A stretch of 32,157 nucleotides of DNA from Pirellulales bacterium. GTDB lineage: Bacteria > Planctomycetota > Planctomycetia > Pirellulales > Pirellulaceae. Under the pieces are notes generated by a model. The model ran no database searches. It had not been told where the DNA came from and worked only from the letters and a program-made list of their open reading frames with translations. The DNA lies in NCBI GenBank assembly GCA_022451045.1, contig JAKUOW010000023.1, positions 1 to 32,157 on the forward strand, in the 5' to 3' direction. The first letter of the stretch is position 1. Each line of letters starts with the position of its first letter. Below are positions 16,718-24,419 of this stretch, in pieces. Made by a program: the position numbers and the translations under genes.

Positions 16718-17893
16718 TCACTCTTCTTCGGTCAGCACTTTTTGTTTGTTGTCTGCCCACCATTTGGCCCATTTTTCCTGAGCCTGGTCCCGCGACTCGT
16801 CACTCGCAAATCCACATGAATATCCGTTAAAGATCATCGTCGGATTCGGTTGGATGTATTTATATCCGTAGTCTTCATGAGACTGGCGGGTCATGTACAG
16901 TAACAAGGCTAAAGCAACATCACGTGCCTGAGTCCTGATTATTCCACCTTCAACCTGATTTGTACTCCAGGTGTGTACTACTGTTTTCTCCGTCAGCAAT
17001 GGAAAAAGCAGTGCGAGATCCTCTGTACCACCAAACTTGGCAATTGCTACGGCAGCGTACTGGCGATAGGACGACGACGTTGAAGTGTCTTGAAGCGTCG
17101 CTTTGCCAATCTCTAGGCCAGCGTCCTTCAAGTCGTAGGTCATCGTCAGCATCAGTGGATAGAACTTGTTCGCCCCATTGCTGTTTTCTCGAACCCAGAG
17201 GTCCAAGAGTTTGACCAGAATTGGTTTTTGGTTACTCCCACGTACGATTTCCATCGTCTTGTTGTAATTCAACAAATTGTAAATGTGATGATGCGTTGTG
17301 TTCTTTCCAGCCGTATCAATCGACAAACCAGCAAACAAGAGCGCTGCGATGTTAGCTGCTTGAATGCTCTGACTATTCCTGATTCCCGTATATGCGGGCT
17401 GCAGTGCTTTTACCCGGCGTTCAAACATCGCATTGAAATGTTTTTTTGTATCCATAGCGTGCAGTAATGATGCTTCACTTCGCACCATCGAAGCAAACAA
17501 CAGCCGATGATTTTTATCACTTCCCACCACCTCTCGATACCGCTTCCAGCCGGGCAAGTCATGTTCAAGCTTACCTTCAACATCATTTACAAATGCTTGT
17601 AGCTTTCGTTCAAAGTCATCCTGAAGTGATTTAACAAGGATTCTGCGGGCTCTGGTGCGAATTTCCAGATCCGGACTTTTCAAGGCACGCTGAAGCGCGT
17701 TCCTCGCTTCAAGTCCTATTCTCATCAGCGCTGACTCCGCCAATTCTCTCGATTCAAATTCTTCAGACCCTAGCTGTTTAACTAGAACTGCGATTCGGTC
17801 CGTCTCAGGCTCTTGAAAGGCGATTACAGAATCGTACGCCAAACCCGTCAGGCCAAAAGTCAATATCAGGATTTTGATGTGATTAAGCGGCAT
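16718..17893 (-). CDS. Secreted HEAT-repeat-containing protein of unknown function
   Basis: A 391-residue protein with an N-terminal signal peptide (ILILTFGLTGLAYDSVIA) and probable cleavage before FQEPE. Residues about 32-85 are helical HEAT/armadillo-like repeats of the type common in planctomycete exported proteins (LGSEEFESRELAESALMRIG followed by ARNALQRALKSPDLEIRTRARRI). The rest is helix-rich without a recognised domain; LFPLLTEKTVV and the AAVAIAKFGGTEDLALL segment suggest one more HEAT-like pair. The protein ends with an acidic/Lys-rich tail (KWAKWWADNKQKVLTEEE). No catalytic motif is seen. It probably serves as a protein-binding scaffold in the periplasm. It lies 50 bases upstream of the ROK kinase on the same strand, but no functional tie is evident. 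Confidence 0.7.
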   Translation of the reverse strand: MPLNHIKILILTFGLTGLAYDSVIAFQEPETDRIAVLVKQLGSEEFESRELAESALMRIGLEARNALQRALKSPDLEIRTRARRILVKSLQDDFERKLQAFVNDVEGKLEHDLPGWKRYREVVGSDKNHRLLFASMVRSEASLLHAMDTKKHFNAMFERRVKALQPAYTGIRNSQSIQAANIAALLFAGLSIDTAGKNTTHHHIYNLLNYNKTMEIVRGSNQKPILVKLLDLWVRENSNGANKFYPLMLTMTYDLKDAGLEIGKATLQDTSTSSSYRQYAAVAIAKFGGTEDLALLFPLLTEKTVVHTWSTNQVEGGIIRTQARDVALALLLYMTRQSHEDYGYKYIQPNPTMIFNGYSCGFASDESRDQAQEKWAKWWADNKQKVLTEEE

Positions 17894-18039
17894 TGTGTGA
17901 TGAATTAAAGTGCGTACTTTTAAACGCTTGTTTTGGTACTACCGCCATTATAGATGCGTAGGACCAATAGTGCGATTCATCAAATCAATTGGTTGACGTC
18001 TTTACGGATCATCGCAGGAGCCAACCATCGTCCAAAACG

Positions 18040-19017
18040 TTACTCTCGTGCTGACCCAATGGTCATAACCCCGGCAATAGTCAGCATCACACCAAGTACC
18101 AGAGGCGTCGTAATAGGCTCATTAAAGAACACAACACCAGCGATTGCAGCTATGGCGATTTGGCTGGAATTGAGCAGGTTTACACTGGTGACAGTCAGCA
18201 ATCTAAGAGCGACGACGAGACATGCAAACGCCTGAAAATTGCACACACCGGCGAGCAACATATAGGTTAAGTCCTCCGGGCTGGTATTTGAAATAACACT
18301 GGCATCAGTGCTGATAAACGTCGCAATTAATAGCACGATGAATCCAATGGTGGAGGAAATGAACAAGACCATCGGATTGCTCATGCCATTTTGCACACAA
18401 TGCCTAATGACAATGCCAAACAACGCATAACCAATGCCAGATCCACAAACTAGCAATACGCTAAGCGTGGCAAGCTTTAATGATCGAGCCGCCGCATCTG
18501 GATCCTCCAATACAGACTCTGTCGCTTCATCGCTGCCAAAGGACAGTAACACAATGGCCGCCAAAAGAATGAGAATGGCAACAATCGTTCGATTCGAAAC
18601 TTGTTCCTTTAATAGCCACCACCCTAAAACAGCAGATGCGAGGATCATGGATCCGGTAGTGACTGGCACTGCTAGTGCCAGACCAATGATTCCAAGCGAC
18701 CATTGAAAGACAACATTGCCTGCCAAATGCCCGACAATGGAGACTGCCGTCATTAATAGGACTAGCCTGCGCGACGGTGGCGTGCGATGACCTTTTTGAT
18801 AACGCAATAACAGCCAGGGAATCACGAACACCAGCGTAGGAATGGCCTTCACACAAGAAACCCACGCCGGGTCCTGATCTGAAACCATACGTAGGAAAAT
18901 ATTGGCTGTTGAGTATCCTAACCCAGCCAAGCAGGCAAAGATGAAGCCTTCCCATGCACGAAAGCCCGTCGCTGGTGACTTTGAAAGTTCATCGGTTGTC
19001 GATTCTAGGTCCGTCAC
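18040..19017 (-). CDS. EamA/DMT-superfamily transporter
   Basis: A 325-residue integral membrane protein with about ten hydrophobic segments arranged as two EamA (DUF6) halves of five segments. The first half ends near residue 155 (LLKEQVSNRTIVAILILLAAIVLLSFG), and the second ends with the same pattern (FFNEPITTPLVLGVMLTIAGVMTIG). Such repeats are typical of drug/metabolite exporters. Substrate unknown. The start is a GTG at 19017 because no in-frame ATG exists before residue 44; the first 20 residues are hydrophilic. It is divergent from the CinA-fusion gene, so both may be driven from the 113-base region between them. It is separated from the HEAT-repeat gene downstream by 146 bases. Confidence 0.85.
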   Translation of the reverse strand: MTDLESTTDELSKSPATGFRAWEGFIFACLAGLGYSTANIFLRMVSDQDPAWVSCVKAIPTLVFVIPWLLLRYQKGHRTPPSRRLVLLMTAVSIVGHLAGNVVFQWSLGIIGLALAVPVTTGSMILASAVLGWWLLKEQVSNRTIVAILILLAAIVLLSFGSDEATESVLEDPDAAARSLKLATLSVLLVCGSGIGYALFGIVIRHCVQNGMSNPMVLFISSTIGFIVLLIATFISTDASVISNTSPEDLTYMLLAGVCNFQAFACLVVALRLLTVTSVNLLNSSQIAIAAIAGVVFFNEPITTPLVLGVMLTIAGVMTIGSARE

Positions 19018-19130
19018 AGATTTCTGGGCAACTATAATGAATGCCCGCCGGTTACATTCGATAATCTATGGTGTCAGTCTGTCATTCTAGATGTAATGTA
19101 GAAAACCTGATACACGACAATTTCCCTCCT

Positions 19131-20285
19131 ATGACAATCGAATCAATCATTCCAGCCCATCTGTGTGAAACAGGTGCCTGGCCAGAGTTCATCAATTCTC
19201 TTTGTGAAGAAATCCATGCGCTTGCTGAGAGTGAGGAATCACGATTCGCCTTTGCTGAAAGCTGTAGTAGTGGACTTGCCGCAGCCACCATCGGTGCAAT
19301 TCCTGGAATTTCTCAGTACTTCTGTGGTAGTAAAGTCACCTATCGTGACAACACAAAGCATGAGTGGCTCGCGGTGACTCATGGCACGTTGAGTCAATAC
19401 AGTGCAGTAAGTGAACCTACCGCAGATGAAATGGTTGCAGGGTTATTAACTTCGACATCAGAAGCAGATATCGGGATCGCCATCACCGGCCATTTGGGGC
19501 CAGATGCACCCTCGGAGATTGATGGCCATGTATTTGCAGCGATTGGATTTCGGGATGAAGCGGATACAGGCAGTTTTAGGGTGTGGACTCGCGAATTTCA
19601 ATTAAACTGCCAAGCCCGTGGTGATCGCCAACGTGAGGCCGCAAGTCTGGTGCTATGGTGTCTCCGACAAGTGCTCCTGATTAAACACGCTCACAGATTT
19701 GTACAACAGGCACACTCTGCGCCTGTATACATAACAGATTCTCCAGATCGAATGGAACAATCTTCGGACCTGCTTTTTCCGGGCGCGTTTAATCCAATTC
19801 ATGATGGTCATCGTGAAATGGCTGAAATCGCCAGCACACTTGGAGACCAGACAGTTGTCTTAGAAGTGTCTATTGAAAATGTCGATAAGCCAACGCTTTC
19901 ACAGACAGATTGCATCTGCCGAATACTTCCATTGCTCTTCGAATTTCCGGTTCTTCTTACAGCTGCCGCTACCTTTGTGGAAAAATCCTACAAGAATAAT
20001 ATCACGTTCGTGGTGGGGGCCGACACAATCGCCAGAATCGGTGAAGATCGGTATTACAACGACGAATTCTCCGTTGATGATGCCATTTCGATGTTTTCAG
20101 CCAAAGGAACACGCTTTGTAGTCTTTGGGAGAGAAATGAGTGAATTGCAGCACACGGGTGCCACCACAAAAGGCCACTTTCAGTCTCTAAAATCTCTGGG
20201 CCTACCATCCACACTGACGAAATTGTGTATTTCAGTCGAAGAATCCAGCTTTCGCAGCGATCTTTCTTCTAGAGATTTGCGCTAA
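19131..20285 (+). CDS. CinA C-terminal domain fused to NadD-like nucleotidylyltransferase
   Basis: A 384-residue two-domain protein. Residues about 20-180 match the CinA C-terminal domain, which in PncC enzymes deamidates nicotinamide mononucleotide: FAESCSSGLAAATIG (the AESCTGG motif with small changes), GSKVTYRDNTKHEWL, and TGHLGPDAP. Residues about 215-384 resemble a nucleotidylyltransferase: LFPGAFNPIHDGHREMA (a G-x-F-N-P-x-H-x-G-H phosphate-binding motif), FVVGADTIARIGEDRYY, and a final SSRDLR in place of the ISSTxIR motif. Linked, the two activities would turn NMN into nicotinate mononucleotide and then its adenine dinucleotide, two steps of NAD recycling. Neither activity is proven. 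The ATG at 19131 has no ribosome binding site but fits the family better than a GTG at 19068. Confidence 0.8.
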   Translation: MTIESIIPAHLCETGAWPEFINSLCEEIHALAESEESRFAFAESCSSGLAAATIGAIPGISQYFCGSKVTYRDNTKHEWLAVTHGTLSQYSAVSEPTADEMVAGLLTSTSEADIGIAITGHLGPDAPSEIDGHVFAAIGFRDEADTGSFRVWTREFQLNCQARGDRQREAASLVLWCLRQVLLIKHAHRFVQQAHSAPVYITDSPDRMEQSSDLLFPGAFNPIHDGHREMAEIASTLGDQTVVLEVSIENVDKPTLSQTDCICRILPLLFEFPVLLTAAATFVEKSYKNNITFVVGADTIARIGEDRYYNDEFSVDDAISMFSAKGTRFVVFGREMSELQHTGATTKGHFQSLKSLGLPSTLTKLCISVEESSFRSDLSSRDLR

Positions 20286-20483
20286 AAACACCGCAAAAGG
20301 TGGTCTTTCTCATTATCTGCAAGAGTTTTTCCGTAAAAAACTTCTCTGTTGGTGCTAATAAATCGTTAGACACATCGAATAGCTGTTTAACCGGGCACTT
20401 TGCAGAGTTTACTGCACCCGATTCCTTTAAGACAAAGGCCCTAGTCAGGCCGCAAAGTAGAACTTTACGCCTCATTTTAGGAG

Positions 20484-20490
20484 GGCTAAC
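20484..20490 (+). promoter_or_regulatory. Strong Shine-Dalgarno site of the coiled-coil gene
   Basis: The sequence TTTTAGGAGGGCTAACATCATG places an AGGAGG core a few bases before the ATG at 20494. It stands out because most genes in this window lack a recognisable site. It supports the chosen start and suggests strong translation. Confidence 0.7.
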
Positions 20491-20493
20491 ATC

Positions 20494-21303
20494 ATGACTA
20501 AGAAATTTAAACTTGTTGGTGGTGGAGTTGCTGTTGGCGCTCTATTGCTTTTCTTATTGTTTGGAAGTGATGCATTGAGTTATGTCTCAACGTCGATTTC
20601 CAAGGTTCATAACAGTGTAAAAGGCAGTGTCCCTGTTGATTTTGAGTTAGAGAGAGCTCGCAACGAAGTCGACAAGATCACGCCAGAGATTCAATCCAAC
20701 ATGCAATTGATTGCAAAGGAAGAGGTTGAATTAGAGCAGCTTAGTGAACGAATTGATTCGCTTGAAGAGAGCCTAGTAGGCGATCACCGAGCCATCATGC
20801 GATTGCAGGCTGATTTAGAATCCGGTAGCGAAACATTCATTTACACCGGTAATGAATACAGCGCTTCGGAAGTAAAGCGTGATCTCTCGAATCGTTTCTC
20901 TGAATACAAGGTCAACGACGAGACTCTGGTAAATCTTAAGCAGGTTTATGTATCTCGACAACATAACCTGGACATTGCAGAAGAGAAGCTTGCAGAAATG
21001 CAGTCGATCAAGCGACAGCTCGTGGCTCAAATCGACAATCTCGAAGCACGCAACAAGATGGTTGAAGTTGCTCGATCCAGCAGTGATCTGGTCATCAGCG
21101 ATAGCCAGGTTGCAAGAACCAGTGAGTTGATTAACGAGATCAAGTCGCGGTTAAGTGCGGAAGAGAAGATTCTTGATGCAGAAATCCTGCCAATGGATCG
21201 CATTCCTGTAGAAGCAGATGGTGACGAGAACGATGTAGTCGCAGACGTCGCTGCCTACTTCAATCAGAAAAGTACGGACAGCCTGGTAACCTCAAGTCAC
21301 TAG
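20494..21303 (+). CDS. Membrane-anchored coiled-coil protein of unknown function
   Basis: A 269-residue protein with one hydrophobic segment near the N-terminus (about 9-25), then long heptad-like, Glu/Lys/Leu-rich helices (about 50-100 and 130-220; for example VELEQLSERIDSLEESL and LAEMQSIKRQLVAQIDNLEA), which strongly suggest coiled coil. A short non-coil stretch between them contains FIYTGNEYSASEVKRDL. The C-terminus is acidic and low in structure. The gene has the best ribosome binding site in the window (AGGAGGG, nine bases before ATG) and is followed by a strong terminator hairpin, which suggests high expression as a single-gene transcript. It is probably an envelope structural protein. 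No enzyme motif is seen; resemblance to phage-shock PspA is only general. Confidence 0.75.
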   Translation: MTKKFKLVGGGVAVGALLLFLLFGSDALSYVSTSISKVHNSVKGSVPVDFELERARNEVDKITPEIQSNMQLIAKEEVELEQLSERIDSLEESLVGDHRAIMRLQADLESGSETFIYTGNEYSASEVKRDLSNRFSEYKVNDETLVNLKQVYVSRQHNLDIAEEKLAEMQSIKRQLVAQIDNLEARNKMVEVARSSSDLVISDSQVARTSELINEIKSRLSAEEKILDAEILPMDRIPVEADGDENDVVADVAAYFNQKSTDSLVTSSH

Positions 21304-21339
21304 GAATCCCCTGAATCGGTTAGCTCGCTAACTGACGAC

Positions 21340-21365
21340 GAAACCGGGCCTTTGGGCCCGGTTTC
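21340..21365 (+). terminator. Rho-independent-type terminator after the coiled-coil gene
   Basis: A perfect 11-base-pair stem (GAAACCGGGCC pairing with GGCCCGGTTTC) around a TTTG loop lies 37 bases after the stop codon. The downstream tail (TCCTTTGCG) is only partly T-rich, so termination may be less efficient than with a clean U-tract. It separates the coiled-coil gene from the FHA signalling operon and is the only strong terminator-like hairpin noticed in the window. Confidence 0.8.
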
Positions 21366-21405
21366 TCCTTTGCGCTCTGTTTACAAGTCACACACAACCC
21401 ACCTC

Positions 21406-21420
21406 ACAAAGGTTCTTTGT
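21406..21420 (+). promoter_or_regulatory. Small inverted repeat just upstream of the FHA gene start
   Basis: ACAAAG and CTTTGT form a perfect six-base inverted repeat around GTT, ending two bases before the ATG at 21423. The AAAGG inside the left arm is the only Shine-Dalgarno-like sequence for this gene, so a hairpin here could hide the ribosome site. It may instead be a chance repeat. Confidence 0.3.
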
Positions 21421-21422
21421 AA

Positions 21423-22037
21423 ATGACTTCTGAAACACTTACCCATAGCATTGGCCAACGCTTTCTTCTATGGATTGACGATGTTGGTGGATACCTCGTC
21501 TCCAGAAACGAATCATTCACCATCGGCCGATCCGGAGTTCATGCGACGTCGGACATACCAATCAATGGTGACTTAGCATCCGAACATATAACTATTCAAA
21601 GTGGAAGCGACTACTGCGTCCTGACACCACACGCCAAGACGCTGGTAAATTCTCTTGAAGTAGAAGAACCGCTAGCCATCGTAACGGGAGACATGCTTAC
21701 GATGGGTAGTGTTCAATTGGAAGTCCTGCCGCGTCATCCGCTGAGTCAAACGCTCGGATTGAGAATCACAAGTCACCACAATTCGCATGGCGCCAAAAAT
21801 ATCCTGCTAATGAAAAGGTCCATTATCCTCGGTAGCAAACGACAAAATCACATCGTCCTTGGAACTGGGCATGAAGACACCGTAATCTATGAATCCTCTC
21901 AAAATAAGCGACTATTTTTCAAGCCCACTGCACCTATAAGACCAGGAGCACAGAGTGCTACAGACACCAGCGAATTATCGGACGGTAGCTGTCTGGAATC
22001 AGGTGATTTGACAATTACTGTTGAATCGCTCGACTGA
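21423..22037 (+). CDS. FHA-domain protein
   Basis: A 204-residue cytoplasmic protein. Residues about 25-90 form a forkhead-associated domain that binds phosphothreonine peptides: FTIGRSGVHATSDIPINGDLAS, then SEHITIQ, with the key Gly-Arg and Ser-x-x-His residues visible. The second half (about 125-204, including KRSIILGSKRQNHIVLG and a later GDLTITVESL) looks like a second, degenerate FHA-like sandwich that lacks the binding residues. It is the first gene of an apparent operon with a Ser/Thr kinase (67 bases downstream), an ECF sigma factor and a Cys/His protein. FHA proteins commonly recognise sites made by the neighbouring kinase, which is the likely role here. No membrane segment is present. 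Confidence 0.85.
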   Translation: MTSETLTHSIGQRFLLWIDDVGGYLVSRNESFTIGRSGVHATSDIPINGDLASEHITIQSGSDYCVLTPHAKTLVNSLEVEEPLAIVTGDMLTMGSVQLEVLPRHPLSQTLGLRITSHHNSHGAKNILLMKRSIILGSKRQNHIVLGTGHEDTVIYESSQNKRLFFKPTAPIRPGAQSATDTSELSDGSCLESGDLTITVESLD

Positions 22038-22104
22038 GTACGATGTTGTCGACATTATAGTATTAGATGCGACTCAAATTGATATCTTAAAGAAGTCCCG
22101 AAAA

Positions 22105-23754
22105 ATGAAATACGCGTTTAGCAATGGAGACACCCCACTGGATGGTTACACCATCAAGCGCGGTGTTGGACGCGGTGGATTTGGGGAAGTGTATTTCGGT
22201 TTGAGCAATGCCGGAAAAGAAGTCGCACTGAAACGCGTAAACGAGCATGGCGACACAGAGAGTAGGGGAGCCCGCGAGTGTCTTAACCTGCGACACCCGA
22301 ATCTGTTAGAGATCTACGACGTTAAAGCAGATGAAGATGAATGTACGTGGATCGTGATGGAGTACATGGAAGGTGCATCACTACGTGAACATTTGAACGA
22401 GCATCTCGACGGACTAGCTCAAAATGACGCGAGTGCTTGGTTCTATCATATTGCCGCCGGAGTGCAGTATCTGCATGACCACGGTGTGGTCCATAGAGAC
22501 CTCAAGCCTGGAAATATTTTCATCAGCAACGGATTCGTAAAGATCGGCGACTATGGCCTTTCCAAGGTCATATCCAACAGCCAGCGAAGTAATAACACAC
22601 AGAGTATCGGAACCTTCCACTACATGGCTCCGGAAATTGGAAAAGGGAAGTATGGACGGGAAGTCGACATCTATGCTCTTGGAATAATCTTGTTCGAACT
22701 CCTGACAGGGCGACACCCGTTTGAAGGCGAAAGCAGTCAGGAAGTAATAATGAAACACCTGACCGACACGCCGGACCTTTCAAGCATTCCCGTCTCCTAC
22801 CGTACTGCTATCGGTAAAGCCTTGGAAAAGGATCCTGCTAAGCGATTTGCGGATGTCGCCGAGATGTTGAAATATGTTCCGCCCGCTAACTTTGTTGAAA
22901 TAGATTTGCTGGAAAAACCCACTGGATTCTCGACTGCGGATAGCAGCGTTAAACCAAGTGAGCCTGCCACGCCAACAAACTCCCTAAAACGGAGCCACAT
23001 CGAAATACAGACCGCCCCAAGTCTCCATGTCTCGGTCTATGAACCTCAAACGAATAAGCCGCCCGAACGATGGCAGACTGTCGCAAAACGAGCACTCGTA
23101 AAACGTGAACAATCTGAGATTGTGGCCGAGATCTTTTCCAATTGTATAACAGCCTTTGTGACTTCCTCGATTCTCTGCCTACTTGTTATGGGACTACACT
23201 GGTCCTCACTCGAGCAAGCGGGCGGGCCACTTGCTGTCTTTAGCTGGCTAATGCTCGTAAATATCACGGGTAGTTGGTCACTTATCACACTTAGCAAGTA
23301 CCTTGGACGCATGGAAGTTGAGCTAGCTGTACAGCGATTGATTTCCGTAGCGGTTGGCATCGGGGTTGGTGCGGTCACTTATGGAGCCGCATCTCATCTG
23401 AATGTAGATCTCGTTCAGTTGCATGGCGAATTCCTTATCGCGTGGTTGCCAGATTCCTGGAATCCATCGGTTTCGAATGAGTTACCGATCGCTCCATTCC
23501 TAGTCCTCACGGGTGGGCTATTCGGTATTCTTAACTGGCTTGAATTTGCCAGCCCATTTAGGGAGGAACGTCTGGAGTTCTCTGTCGTCGTAATGTGTGC
23601 TGTCATTGCATGGCTACTGCCCATCACACCGCAACCATGGGGAGCTTATCTGGGTGGTACAATGGCTCTGACCGTGCAATTGTGTACCCCTCAATTCACT
23701 GAATCTGAGGTAAACCGATTCAAGCAACTCGCGATTAAGACACGCATCACATAA
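22105..23754 (+). CDS. Membrane-linked Ser/Thr protein kinase
   Basis: A 549-residue Hanks-type kinase. The catalytic domain (about 14-275) has the glycine loop GVGRGGFGEVYFG (20-32), ATP-anchoring Lys43 (VALK), Glu58 of helix C, HRDLKPGN with Asp132, GDYG with Asp149 (Tyr replaces the usual Phe of DFG), YMAPE, and DIYALGIILFELLTGRHPF. It should be active. A 90-residue linker leads to a C-terminal membrane domain with about six segments, for example FSWLMLVNITGSWSLITL and FLVLTGGLFGILNWLEF. No extracytoplasmic ligand domain such as PASTA is seen. The ATG at 22105 is preferred over a TTG at 22021 that overlaps the FHA stop. It is followed after five bases by the sigma factor gene, suggesting a phosphorylation link to transcription. 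Confidence 0.92.
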   Translation: MKYAFSNGDTPLDGYTIKRGVGRGGFGEVYFGLSNAGKEVALKRVNEHGDTESRGARECLNLRHPNLLEIYDVKADEDECTWIVMEYMEGASLREHLNEHLDGLAQNDASAWFYHIAAGVQYLHDHGVVHRDLKPGNIFISNGFVKIGDYGLSKVISNSQRSNNTQSIGTFHYMAPEIGKGKYGREVDIYALGIILFELLTGRHPFEGESSQEVIMKHLTDTPDLSSIPVSYRTAIGKALEKDPAKRFADVAEMLKYVPPANFVEIDLLEKPTGFSTADSSVKPSEPATPTNSLKRSHIEIQTAPSLHVSVYEPQTNKPPERWQTVAKRALVKREQSEIVAEIFSNCITAFVTSSILCLLVMGLHWSSLEQAGGPLAVFSWLMLVNITGSWSLITLSKYLGRMEVELAVQRLISVAVGIGVGAVTYGAASHLNVDLVQLHGEFLIAWLPDSWNPSVSNELPIAPFLVLTGGLFGILNWLEFASPFREERLEFSVVVMCAVIAWLLPITPQPWGAYLGGTMALTVQLCTPQFTESEVNRFKQLAIKTRIT

Positions 23755-23759
23755 CAACA

Positions 23760-24416
23760 ATGGCAAATCAGGCTGAAAAACTTCTGGTCCAACGCATCAG
23801 AGATGGTCAGGAAGAAGCGTGGCAAGAACTGATAGGGCAGTTCGAAGGTCGGCTGTTTGCCTATGTTCACCGCCGAATTGCAGATCGGGCTACCTGCGAA
23901 GACATCGTGCAGGAAGCGTTTATGGGATTCGTAAACAGCTTACCTAACTTTGATGAAAACAGGCCTTTAGAGTCATTTTTGTTCTCTATCTGCTCGAATA
24001 AACTTACCGATCACCTGCGACGCAGCGGCAGACGACCAACGATCCCAATGTACACCACGGAAGACTCACAGGGCCATCGAAGTTTCACGGGACCTGGAAG
24101 AGCAGCGAGTACATTATTCCGTAGCCAGGAACGGAAGAACATCGAGGTGGCTGCTCTTGAGGAGGCAATTAGAGAACAAACCGAGCATTGGAAATCCACC
24201 GGCAAATGGGAGAAACTCAAGTGTCTTGAACTGATTATGGTGGCTGGCCTAGCCAATCGTGCCGTTGCTGACCAACTCAATATTCCTCAAACACAGGTTG
24301 CAAACTACAAATTTGAATTCGTAACGCGCGTGCGTGACCGGGTAAAGGCACAAAATATCTCTGCTGATGTTTTTCCGGAGCTCGCAAACCAGACGGATGA
24401 AATGAGCGATGCTTAG
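23760..24416 (+). CDS. ECF-type RNA polymerase sigma factor
   Basis: A 218-residue extracytoplasmic-function sigma factor with only regions 2 and 4. Region 2 spans about 8-85: RLFAYVHRRIADRATCEDIVQEAFMGFVNSL is the DNA-melting and core-binding part, and FLFSICSNKLTDHLRRSGRRP ends region 2.4. A longer than usual linker (90-140) contains GPGRAASTLFRSQERKN. Region 4 (about 150-205) is a helix-turn-helix (MVAGLANRAVADQLNIPQTQVANYKF). It directs RNA polymerase to its target promoters. It lies five bases after the kinase gene and three bases before a small Cys/His protein gene, so the kinase or that protein probably controls its activity. The ECF subgroup cannot be assigned without a profile search. 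Confidence 0.9.
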   Translation: MANQAEKLLVQRIRDGQEEAWQELIGQFEGRLFAYVHRRIADRATCEDIVQEAFMGFVNSLPNFDENRPLESFLFSICSNKLTDHLRRSGRRPTIPMYTTEDSQGHRSFTGPGRAASTLFRSQERKNIEVAALEEAIREQTEHWKSTGKWEKLKCLELIMVAGLANRAVADQLNIPQTQVANYKFEFVTRVRDRVKAQNISADVFPELANQTDEMSDA

Positions 24417-24419
24417 ACC

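Noticed and set aside
20286-20345. Terminator after the CinA-fusion gene
   Set aside because: The AT-rich seven-pair hairpin at 20324-20342 and a four-pair CACC/GGTG stem are too weak to call without more evidence.
22021-22104. TTG start of the kinase overlapping the FHA gene
   Set aside because: The added 28 residues are not kinase-like, and an ATG at 22105 gives a normal N-terminus before the glycine loop.
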